From contig CP137675.1 in assembly GCA_037976565.1 (NCBI GenBank), positions 29,897,820-29,961,819 on the forward strand: 64,000 nucleotides of DNA, read 5' to 3'. Under the pieces are notes generated by a model. That model had not been told where the DNA came from and searched no databases. It saw only the letters and a list, made by a program, of their open reading frames with translations. This document shows, in pieces, positions 45,401 through 52,795 of the stretch; positions within the stretch are counted from its first letter, which is position 1, and each line of letters starts with the position of its first letter. Made by a program: the position numbers and the translations under genes. Source of the stretch: Mesocentrotus franciscanus (taxonomy: Eukaryota > Echinodermata > Echinoidea > Camarodonta > Strongylocentrotidae).

Positions 45401-48400
45401 GCAGACGACCTGGTGACACCGCCGACCTGATGTCCCCGCCCCTCTCGGGAGACAACGAAGGGCTATGCCTCCAGTTCTACTATTACATGTACGGGCGGGA
45501 CATAGGCAATCTGGTGGTCTACATCTTACCCGAACTCTCCGACTACCAGTCCCTGGCCGAGATCAGTCGAGACCAGGGACAGAAGTGGTTTCATAAGAAC
45601 GTCGAAATCGAGCCTATACCCTTTGAGACATTTCAGGTAATTGAAATCTGTATATCCCCTCTGTCTGTCTTTCTCTGTCTCTCTCTCTCTCTCTCTCTCG
45701 CTCTCTTTTCGAAACCCTATATGTAGCAAACACATACACACCCACAACTACACCCACATCCCGCACATCATTCTTACTCTCTCGCCCCATATTCTCTCGC
45801 CCCCATATTCTCTCTTTCCCGCTCCATTGTCTATCCCTTCCTCTTCAGGGGACTTAGTTATTTCTCTAGGTGTTTTGTTATGATTAAAATCAAACGATCT
45901 GTTTAATGACGATAGGTAAATTTATATAGCGCAGGTACTATAGGAATATTCTCCAGTGCGCTTAATACAAAATATCATATTATTACCCCGGCTGGAGCTA
46001 AGCTGCCATAATAAGGCACTAAAAACCCATAAATATTCATATAACAAAATATTATACTAAATAGGATATAGTAAGAAATGAAAAAATACATCAAGAAGAT
46101 CAATTTTGTACGATTAATGATAGTCAACTGAATTAATTTGTTTTTTTGAAAACCTTGTGAATGGTTCAAGAATCTTGTGTAAGTGTTAAACACCTGTCGT
46201 TAATCTTAGAAGTCATTGAATTACAATTTCTTAACTGTGTTTTGTTTTAATTTGCACGTGCTCTGACGTGCTGCAGATAGTTTTCAGAGGCGTTGTCGGA
46301 GGAGGACCAAGAGGAGATATAGCAATCGACGACATCACCGTCTTCAATCATCCGTGTTCTGGTGTACGGACGGAAAGTGTGTGCGACTTCGAGAGCGGAC
46401 CGCAAGTGTGCGGCTACGGTGAGGCAAACGGGATGGGAGAGGAGTGGGATTGGTACGATGCAGTTGCCGTTGTTCCTCCGCCAGTCGATGATATGGGTGA
46501 GTAAAGGAACATTTATTTCACAGTGACGCATGAAGCAAAACTTATGCCCACTGCATGCAGAGCCGCAATGGCTGGAGTAGGACTGCGTCACAGATTTGCA
46601 CGGTCTTCGACTCGCAATGTGAGAGTGAAATCGTACAAGAAAGTGAATGTAAAATAATGACGGTTCAAACATTGCTTTAGGTAACTGGCACGAGCACTAA
46701 TTGCCGTCTAAGCTTGGTTATAACGCAGTCGAAATGGCGCCTCGTGAGCAACGGTCATTGGTACCCGTTGCTCTACAGGAGATCGTCATACATTAACGAA
46801 GATATTCCCGGAATTCCATGGTATTTTATGTTGGATATCAAAAGAACCGAGTCCTTTCTCTCATTTTGGTATGAACGCTCTTAAAATAATAGCACGTGCA
46901 TCATTTCTTTGTTCGATGTGACCATAACATCTCATGCTTTCCATTCTTGAATTTTAGCTGGGTCATTTATGTTCAAGAGTCCTACACCTGGTCTCACGGC
47001 GGTCTTGACTACCCCGACCCTGGATGTACGATCTGGTAAACAATATACACTCTCACTCGACTACCAAATCTTCAACGATTCAAAGATGGCTTTCACGATC
47101 AGTATTGAGAGAGAGAACCAGACGGACAACCATAGAATCTTTCAACAGACTCGTGGCGTAGAGGGCGTCGTGAAAGGAAAATGGGATGTTGACACCGAAG
47201 CTCTTGGCTTGGATTTTGCGAGGGTGAGGAGATTGAAAAGCGTTTTCAAATGTGAAATTTAGGATGCATATCGTTTTTGTCCCTTCAATTTTCGCCAAAA
47301 TTCATCTCGAAAAAATTGCATGGAAAATGGTATATAAACTAACCGGGGAATGTGGTATGTCAATACCCCCCTCTCACACTCGCACACCCACAAACCCACA
47401 CCATTACAAACAGAGTAACGACGCCCCGGATCATAATGGAAATTTGCGCTTCGTGTAGTTGGAATTTTTGGTCTGTGTTTCATTATTAATTTTTTTATGT
47501 TTCGTCAAAGCAGCTTTTATTTGCACATTTTAACACAATTAGGTTATAACAATGCAAAACCAGACAATATTATCAAATCTAAATGTATCTATTCCAAGAG
47601 GATTTCTTTAAAGCACACTACAGGATTCTCCTGTGATCCGATTTTCGTAGAAAGGGCGGTCACGTTAGATATTGAAACCTATACAACCAATATCCTTCTT
47701 ATTCAGGTTCTAAATAATAATAAAAATATCAACAACCAACAAATTGTATGCGCTTAATTCTTGTACTTAGAGTAAAAGCCCAATCGGCTTCGAATCGTAG
47801 ACAATCGCACTACTGGCCTGACGTCACTACGATTCTAAGCCGATTCAGCTCTTCCTTTTCCAAGAAAGCATGAAATCCATTGAAATACAGATTTTATTCA
47901 CCATATGACTATTCAGATCTAGGTCGTTAATATTTCACATGTTTAAATTTTCACATAAAATGCCATAACAAATTCTTCCAAAATCGGATTGGAGTCAGAT
48001 CGTGTAGTGTGCGCCGGGCTTAAAGGGAGTGTAGCATGACGAAACTATGTGTTTTTCCCGAGGCCCTACTCGGGGCCAATCGGGTATAATACGACTACGG
48101 ACGACGCGACCGCAGCATTCACGTGCGTGCAACATACGCGAAACCGAAGCGTGAGGAGAACTTCGGTCTGTTTCGCGAACGCTAGCGCGCGCTGACCATG
48201 TAGAGATTAAGTCCCTGCCTACCATTAATCAAGTCCATTCGTTTACGTGCAGTTGTCCAACAGAAGACGTAGATGGCGTTAACCAGTATTTGCCATGCTA
48301 CACTCCCTTCAGGTCATTTCTTTAACCGATTTAGGCACATTTAGGGAAAAGGGTATGACTTAAAACTAGATTTTTCATTGTTAAATATGTATGTGTATAG

Positions 48401-49609
48401 TGTAGACATAGGACTTGACCTTACACTTTTACAGATTATTGAAAGATGATCAGATTTGTTTATCTTTAAATTATCTGTTTATATTTGTGTGTGTTTTTGT
48501 CTACAGATCGTTTTCACTGCGTCTACTACGTCATCCCTACAGACTGGGGTTGTAGCTATCGATAATGTGGTATTCATACCCAAAAACTCTGGTAGGCGAA
48601 AATATGTTTGAAGTTTGTGAAATATATTACCGAACTATGTTTTAATGACGATATTAACCATACGAAATTAACCGCATCATGTAAAAGACCAATGTATATG
48701 CCATAAAGGTCAAAGGATTAAATTATTTCAATATCCCCCGTATCATGATGGTCACTTGATACCAAACCAACTATGAATGTTCACCATTGTGATAATAGGT
48801 TAATAGACATTTTAATTTGTTCATATTCCTCCATCAACTGATCAGGGGGTGTTTCACAAAGACTAAGACCGACTTTAAGTTGGACTTTACTATGGCAAGC
48901 CATTCATGCCACTGTTTGCTCTCACTATTGGTCTCTCAATATTTTTCCTTCAATAATGAACTATCAAAAAATGTAAATTATGTAGATTTGTGACCACGAT
49001 TTATACGTCCCTTGAGAGACCAATGCTAGTAAATGGTGAGAGCAAACAGTGGCATGAACGGCCTGCCATAGATAAGTCCAACTTAAAGTCGATGTTAGTC
49101 TTTGTGAAACACCCCCTGGAGTCATACATATTTAAAGTCTTGAAAGTATTTTCCTTTTCGTATTGTTATTTTCTTCAAATATAAACACAATTACATAAAT
49201 AAGATGCATTGAAAATCAATATCTCTCATCGTGATAAGATAATCCTGTGCGCATTACTTACCATAATATTTTCATAGTGTGAAGATGTTGTATATCATCT
49301 TATGAATCTTCATATCCATATGTCCCAATTTGTTATTATTATTCTTCAGAAATACCGAAAGATTCCGCACCGATCCTCAACTCTTATCGTGGACAAACCA
49401 TCGTTCTCGGCGTCATTCTCTCTGTTTCCATCGTCATCATCATCGCCGTCTTCATCGTCCTACTCTTGCGACGATCGCGGAGTTCGGATCCCCTAACCAT
49501 TGGCTATAAGAATCACAAAGATGATGCTACGATGTCCGGTCCTGTCGTAATCAACAACGCTTTGGATGAGGCAAAGAATGGGATAGATAATCCTATGTAC
49601 GGCCCCTGA
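33432..49609 (+). CDS. Six-MAM-domain type I membrane protein
   Basis: Complete gene, 19 coding exons: 33432-33483, 34738-34878, 35866-36122, 36375-36447, 37403-37549, 38223-38497, 38947-39040, 39616-39780, 40138-40403, 41675-41771, 42183-42371, 43061-43332, 43853-43940, 44477-44641, 45371-45636, 46277-46496, 46958-47223, 48507-48591, 49350-49609. The sum is 3378 nt with all phases closed (1125 residues). Signal peptide 1-17 (KALLSILLVVTT). MAM domains lie at about 18-174, 175-346, 347-522, 523-705, 706-880 and 881-1039. The membrane helix is about 1054-1076 (TIVLGVILSVSIVIIIAVFI), then RRSRSS and a short tail ending DNPMYGP. MAM domains mediate homophilic or heterophilic adhesion in meprins, receptor phosphatases mu/kappa and neuropilins. 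The NPMY is a possible NPxY-type sorting or adaptor site. No enzyme domain, so it is probably an adhesion or recognition receptor. Confidence 0.88.
34738..36447 (+). CDS. Six-MAM gene: MAM domain 1 exons
   Basis: Exons 34738-34878 (FTCNFENNLCDLTSDTSTTW), 35866-36122 (GHYMYASL, KKCAELYVFIYG, GDQGNQWVRV) and 36375-36447 (IVIEAKDGDVSVDDMSVV, ECP). Four cysteines are kept. The C-terminal exon is short (73 nt against about 94) because the RG loop is reduced. Confidence 0.85.
35039..35154. mobile_element. Short inverted-repeat element (MITE)
   Basis: The left end TACCTTAGTCATACCGACAA and the inverse of the right end TACCTCAGTCACACCGCCAA are near-identical. It is 116 bp, in an intron of the six-MAM gene. 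A half copy ending TATGACTGAGGTATG lies near 820-875, and a diverged relative at 55278-55402. Confidence 0.65.
35190..35745. repeat. Dispersed 'GAGGCGTCA' repeat, copy 2
   Basis: Intronic sequence with GGAGGCGTCATTTTT, CACACGAGGCGTCCTTTGC, GACGCCTCGTGTGCAACGG and AACGCCTCGTGTCCAATTTG, in both orientations. It probably holds two or more nested copies of the family seen at 46500 and 59775. Borders not resolved. Confidence 0.45.
37403..39040 (+). CDS. Six-MAM gene: MAM domain 2 exons
   Basis: Exons 37403-37549 (WKCTFEDPGICGMQQDKTDE), 38223-38497 (GYYMYIEA, SCLIFWYDMYG, LNVYVT, VWSLAGNRGDQW) and 38947-39040 (IVFEATRGDN, DIAIDDVEF, HCPG). Canonical MAM and close to MAM 2 of the minus-strand gene. 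Confidence 0.9.
39060..39240. repeat. Dispersed repeat shared with 62500
   Basis: CTCGATCAGATATGACGCGG followed by CAAAACCG here, and CTCGTTCAGATATCACGCGG followed by TAAAACGCCG near 62502, are clear relatives. Both continue into a T-rich stretch and a GCGC..CAAC motif. Intronic, non-coding. Confidence 0.4.
39616..41771 (+). CDS. Six-MAM gene: MAM domain 3 exons
   Basis: Exons 39616-39780 (SCTFEEIELCYYTQDTTDDY), 40138-40403 (GFFMLINP, GCLEFYYNMYG, VWTKQGNQGNYWHRA) and 41675-41771 (IVFEGVRG, DDIAIDDVFL, SCPP). The second intron carries the Penelope-like fragment at 40824-41567. Its first exon closely resembles that of MAM 3 in the next plus-strand gene (61622-61786). Confidence 0.88.
40824..41567. 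mobile_element. Penelope-like retroelement fragment between inverted terminal repeats
   Basis: Two arms of about 162 bp (40824-40986 and 41406-41567) are near-perfect inverted copies, starting TATCGAAAATAATATCGCTA. Between them lies a broken reading frame for a GIY-YIG-type nuclease (see the next entry). Inverted or tandem pseudo-LTRs and a C-terminal GIY-YIG nuclease are hallmarks of Penelope-like elements. The reverse transcriptase part is missing. It is inserted in the intron between 40403 and 41675 of the six-MAM gene. Confidence 0.75.
41000..41341 (+). pseudogene. Penelope-like GIY-YIG endonuclease, C-terminal remnant
   Basis: The frame gives GIVYNIPCKGCNRSYIGET (GIVY and YIGET match the GIY..YIG motifs, with an intervening CxxC), then RPISERMTTH. 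After a frameshift near 41102 it continues VAEHAW, RRVKEAINIRLNP, RRDSGIDIP and KFW, ending at TGA 41339-41341. The AEHA and EAINIR phrases follow the order seen in Penelope-like nucleases. It is inactive as it stands, because of the shift and the missing upstream reverse transcriptase. Confidence 0.7.
41962..42145 (-). mobile_element. Possible LINE/SINE 3' tail
   Basis: Read on the minus strand, the segment ends in AATAAAACAAACAAACAAAC, preceded by AT-rich sequence and a hairpin AGAGCCATTAGGTTAATGGCTCT (23 bases in all, 11-bp arms). A short tandem AAAC tail is typical of CR1/L2-type retroelement ends. There is no coding part. Confidence 0.35.
42183..43940 (+). CDS. Six-MAM gene: MAM domain 4 exons
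   Basis: Exons 42183-42371 (a Pro/Thr linker PTPEIIPPTPSTSMPG, then DCGFEEDWCGFSQAP), 43061-43332 (GHVITFDP, RCLTYYYHMSNQNVDHVGFY) and 43853-43940 (VCLYISVGLKKWYSAIALDD, ACE). The MYG motif is replaced by MSNQ. Confidence 0.82.
44477..46360 (+). CDS. Six-MAM gene: MAM domain 5 exons
   Basis: Exons 44477-44641 (APTPTPKTGSCDFDQNTCGY), 45371-45636 (GYYMYTET, LCLQFYYYMYGRDIG, RDQGQKWFHK) and the first part of 46277-46496 (IVFRGVVGG, GDIAIDDITV, HPCSG). The last exon runs straight on into MAM 6 with no intron. A decayed copy of the first exon lies downstream at 44770. Confidence 0.85.
44770..44942 (+). pseudogene. Decayed tandem duplicate of a MAM exon (exon 44477-44641)
   Basis: It matches the 3' two thirds of the exon 129-240 bp upstream plus its downstream intron. 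Shared blocks include TTGCGGTTA, GATCAGTTCG, CAGGAGAAACGGACCCACTG and CATCACTG, and then the intron phrase AAGCGTCC. The copy has a stop (TAG at 44808-44810 where the exon has TGG), a four-base loss and no donor GT. It is a non-functional relic of a local exon duplication. Confidence 0.8.
45665..45705 (+). repeat. CT microsatellite
   Basis: Interrupted (CT)n directly after the donor of the MAM 5 middle exon. Confidence 0.9.
45913..46016 (-). mobile_element. Truncated SINE relative
   Basis: Shares TATATAGCGC and ATTATTACCCCGGCT with the SINE tail at 27735-27810, in the same orientation. The tRNA-like head is absent. Confidence 0.5.
46361..48591 (+). CDS. Six-MAM gene: MAM domain 6 exons, second cysteine pair missing
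   Basis: Second part of 46277-46496 (SVCDFESGPQVCGYGEANGM), 46958-47223 (AGSFMFKS, QYTLSLDYQIF, VVKGKWDVDT) and 48507-48591 (IVFTASTTSS, VVAIDNVVF). The first cysteine pair is present. The third cysteine is replaced by Tyr (QYTLSLDY) and the final CP is absent (FIPKNS), so the second disulfide is lost as a pair. Confidence 0.75.
46500..46765. repeat. Dispersed 'GAGGCGCCA/GACGCA' repeat, copy 3
   Basis: The left part has GTGACGCATGAAGC and GTAGGACTGCGTCACAG. The right end is AACGCAGTCGAAATGGCGCC followed by TCGTGAGCAACGG. The CTCGTGxGCAACGG end is shared with 35620-35630. About 265 bp, intronic. Confidence 0.5.
47613..48012. mobile_element. Inverted-repeat element (MITE) with central hairpin
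   Basis: The left end GCACACTACAGGATTC..ATCCGATTTT and the right end AAAATCGGATTGGAG..GTAGTGTGC are inverse. The centre (47782-47845) is a hairpin with arms AATCGGCTTCGAATCGTAG and CTACGATTCTAAGCCGATT. About 400 bp, intronic in the six-MAM gene. Confidence 0.65.
48023..48309. mobile_element. Inverted-repeat element (MITE), 16-bp ends, GC-rich core
   Basis: The left end AAGGGAGTGTAGCATG is the exact inverse of the right end CATGCTACACTCCCTT. The inside is unusually GC-rich for this window, with several CG-rich phrases (ACGACGCGACCGCAGC, GCTAGCGCGCGCTG). It directly abuts the MITE at 47613-48012. Confidence 0.75.
48844..49117. mobile_element. MITE with about 80-bp terminal inverted repeats
   Basis: Left arm AGGGGGTGTTTCACAAAGAC ... 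GCCACTGTTTGCTCTCAC. The right arm is the inverse, starting GTGAGAGCAAACAGTGGC and ending GTCTTTGTGAAACACCCCCT. The arms are about 80 bp with few mismatches and the total is 274 bp. Intronic, non-coding. Confidence 0.85.
49350..49609 (+). CDS. Six-MAM gene last exon: membrane helix and NPMY tail
   Basis: Acceptor attcttcag and stop TGA at 49607-49609. It encodes a helix (IVLGVILSVSIVIIIAVFIV), a basic stop-transfer (LRRSRSS) and a tail of about 50 residues with GYKNHKDD and a terminal IDNPMYGP. Confidence 0.85.
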
Positions 49610-50096
49610 AACACAAAAAAAACTATTTTAGTGGACTCTGCGTACATGATTCTAAAAAACTTCCCTTACAAAACGATATATAATTATATACCATTCTTAC
49701 TTTAAATCATTCATTGTGGTATGATACTGTTTAAGATCCTAATAACAATTACTCCTTGCGATTTTAACATTTTATACAAATATGTAGTGTAAACCTACAA
49801 CAGTAAAAAACATATTTCTAAACAATTTGATGTCGCTTTTATTTTCTCTTTTTTCTTTTTATGTTTATTGCAACCACATGAACAACATACACAACATAGC
49901 AAAAAAATAACGTGATAAACAATGAACAAATTAAATCAATACTCGATATTGATGTAACTGCGAGTAAGCAAAATGGATTTTATCTTGTTCAAATTGTATT
50001 CACATATATTATCTTTGAAATATATTTGGAAAATGAAACTGTAAAATGTGAAATCCGAAAGAGTAAACATGAAACTGAAAACTAAAAAATTATAGT

Positions 50097-50142
<46 letters not shown>

Positions 50143-50454
50143 GTTTCCTCTTTTGTTAAGAAATAATAATTCTAAAAATATATATATCGTCCATTTACAA
50201 ACCATTTCACTTCAGGAAAGAAATATGTATTCATCATTTCACAAAGAAAACATTTCTCTTTAAAAAAAAAATACAAAAAATGTACCTTTACCTTTTCAAC
50301 ACTTTTCTTCTTTCACTTCAAAAAAATTATATTTCTCTTTTGACAAACCCATTTTAATTCTTTGACATGTATTTTCTCTATTAAAAGTAAGAAAGAGATT
50401 TTTAGTTTGATATGTAACGTGTCGCTTTCATTGTAAATTAAGCCCCTCCCCCTC

Positions 50455-50475
50455 TTCTTTCTCTCTCTCTCTCTC

Positions 50476-50523
<48 letters not shown>

Positions 50524-50585
50524 CTCTCCTCCCACTCTCCCTCTCTCGCTTTCTCTCTCTCTCTCTCTCACTCTCTGACTCACTA
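50455..50585 (+). repeat. CT microsatellite
   Basis: A long (CT)n run with C-rich breaks, source of an Arg/Glu frame on the minus strand. (TA)n precedes it at 50103-50141. Confidence 0.95.
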
Positions 50586-51973
50586 TCTTTTCCTTTCGCT
50601 CCCCATCAATTTTCTTTATGCCTTCCCTTCTCAAAAGGTTTAATAATTCACCGCAAACATAGACAAATTATTGAATTTGAGAATTCTTCTGTGATATGAC
50701 GGCAGGGGTCCGCAATAGAAGCTCCGTATTTATTTGCTTTCCTTCGTCCGTGTTGAAACTGGCATCGCAATGGATGACAAAAGCTTTCTCTAGCCACTTC
50801 AGTGCACGTATTCCATCCAAATTGTAAATAGGCAAAGTTAGGTGGAGTAATCGGAATGTTTTTTAACAAAAGAATTGCACGTTCATATTTAGGCGAGCTC
50901 GAGAGTTTGAAATTAGTCGGGTGTTTAATCACAGGTAGATACTTCACATTAATAAGGTATGGAGATTTATTTCGATATAATCAAAAGTACATTGAACTTT
51001 AGAATAGCGACTTCATTGCATCCAGCGGTGAAATCTATTAATTGAAATACAAAAATCATGCTAGACAGTAAATGCAATTATTTGGAATTACGATCCTTCT
51101 AATTTTACAAGCCCCCACACACACACACACACACACTCCTCAGTTTAAATATGTACTTTTAGGCTCTGTTTAATCAATGACATGGTTCAATAACAAAGAA
51201 TGATTATGAACATATTTTTAGATAAGAGTCAAAATGTTCGAGCGACGACATGTTTTCACCTTTACACCAACATTTCCGTTAAATGTATCTTTTACGTGAT
51301 TATCTCGAGAGCTAAAATGTCATCATTATATAGGCCTTAGGGAAAAAAGTCACGTGTTTCCAACTTTCAAATCATTTTACCCAACCGAGTCAGCCATTAG
51401 AAATCGTATATTGTGCTTCAAATCAGTTATAAGGGTTAATCAGTAAGCAGCCTTTTTCCTCAAATCTTACGATGTATTCAGTTATTTGATATGTTACATT
51501 TCCAGTTGAATGAATTAAGTCTGGATTGATCAGTCAGAAAAATTGGTTTCATTTTATAATGAAACTTCATTCGCATGGTATATGAATATTTTGCCTCACA
51601 AAAACAAAGTATAGTAACGAATATGAAAAAAACATGCGAAAATATATATAATTGTTTGTTTGGTTTAAATTTACTTTAACTAAACTGTTCATGATATATG
51701 CATAGCCTATATGCATATATGCATATATATCTTTGGCCAAGAAGCGAAAGAGAAAAGCATCAATATTAAATATATAATAAGGGAGGTGTAGTAAAACCTT
51801 CTATTGCAAAAGAGCAAACGTCAGGGCAAAAGAAGAATATGTCTCGATCCAAAAGCCAAAGAGCAAGGTAGTCCCTTCATGTTGACTTTGAATGTTTGCG
51901 CTGTCCTTTTCAATAGTACTCCTAACTGACTATTTGGCCGTGATGACAGTGGATCTATATAGGGCATTTGTCA

Positions 51974-52030
51974 GAATGCACCCTATTGGCTGAGATGCAC
52001 CCTATTGGCTGAGAAGCACTCACGTGACGC
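51974..52030 (+). promoter_or_regulatory. Duplicated inverted CCAAT boxes with E-box
   Basis: The phrase CACCCTATTGGCTGAGATG/AAG occurs twice in tandem, each holding ATTGG (inverted CCAAT). CACGTGAC follows near 52021. This is about 700 bp upstream of the start codon of the third MAM gene. The elements are seen; promoter function is inferred. Confidence 0.35.
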
Positions 52031-52740
52031 TAAATAATTCTTAGTTGTGTACAAATGTGCAAAATAAGAGAAAATTGCAGGTATATAGCGTCCAAAAGTG
52101 TTTAAAATATCAATATATTCAGGCAACTGTGGTCGTATCGTTTGTTTGCACTGTCTAACAAGCGCACATTAATTGAGGCGGAAGGCTAGCTGGCTCGAGG
52201 ACAAAATAGGCATGAGATCGCAAATACTCTTAATGACAAATATTCAAAGCATTTCGTCGATATATATAACACATCCGTCATACATTCACCTCAAAAGCCA
52301 GATTTTTCCTCGTGCCATTATATATCAACCTCGGCCCGTTGTGAAGTACACCACTCGGGGATATACTGGATTCATTGGTTTATATATAACGTTTTGTATT
52401 AGTTCCGGAGCATTATTTACACTGATTTACAAAATATGTGTCACGAAAGATTAAATAGACGGAATAGAGAAAAGGAAATATTTGCAGGGAGTTGCCTCTT
52501 TCAGTGGCTGGTGGTGTGGTACCGCCCCGACTGACTATTGTGTACTTATATCAAATACCTGTAATATTCATCACGTGATCAGACTCTCTCGTCCGTGCCC
52601 TCAAAGCATTGTCTATCAAGCCCTATGTAAGATTAAGCAATCGGAAGACTAACAGGGTACATGCTCTTCCGTTTATAACACTGACGCTGATGATGAAGTT
52701 GGATGTCCCATTTCATCGACAGCAGCAGCTGGAGAAAAAG

Positions 52741-52795
52741 ATGGCGTTTGTTTTACTTTCCATATTGGCTTGTCTGGCAGCTATTTGTGGTGTTG
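52741..52795 (+). CDS. Third MAM gene exon 1: signal peptide
   Basis: Encodes MAFVLLSILACLAAICGV, a strong leader, with donor GTTG|gtgagt in phase 1. Chosen over the upstream in-frame ATGs at 52690 and 52693 because the hydrophobic core follows at once. Confidence 0.7.

Larger units (their letters stand above)
49610..52140. other. Spacer between the two plus-strand MAM genes
   Basis: It should begin with the 3' UTR of the six-MAM gene. I see no AATAAA close by that I would trust. It contains (TA)n at 50103-50141, CT runs at 50455-50585 and (AC)n at 51115-51136. No gene is supported: the ORFs at 50648-50947 and 52173-52454 have no domain or splice logic. Confidence 0.45.

Noticed and set aside
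46247..46672. 141-residue minus-strand frame
   Set aside because: Antisense to the MAM 5/6 exon and the adjacent repeat; the plus-strand exon has clear domain motifs.
50428..50634. Arg/Glu-rich frame on the minus strand
   Set aside because: Translation of a CT repeat.
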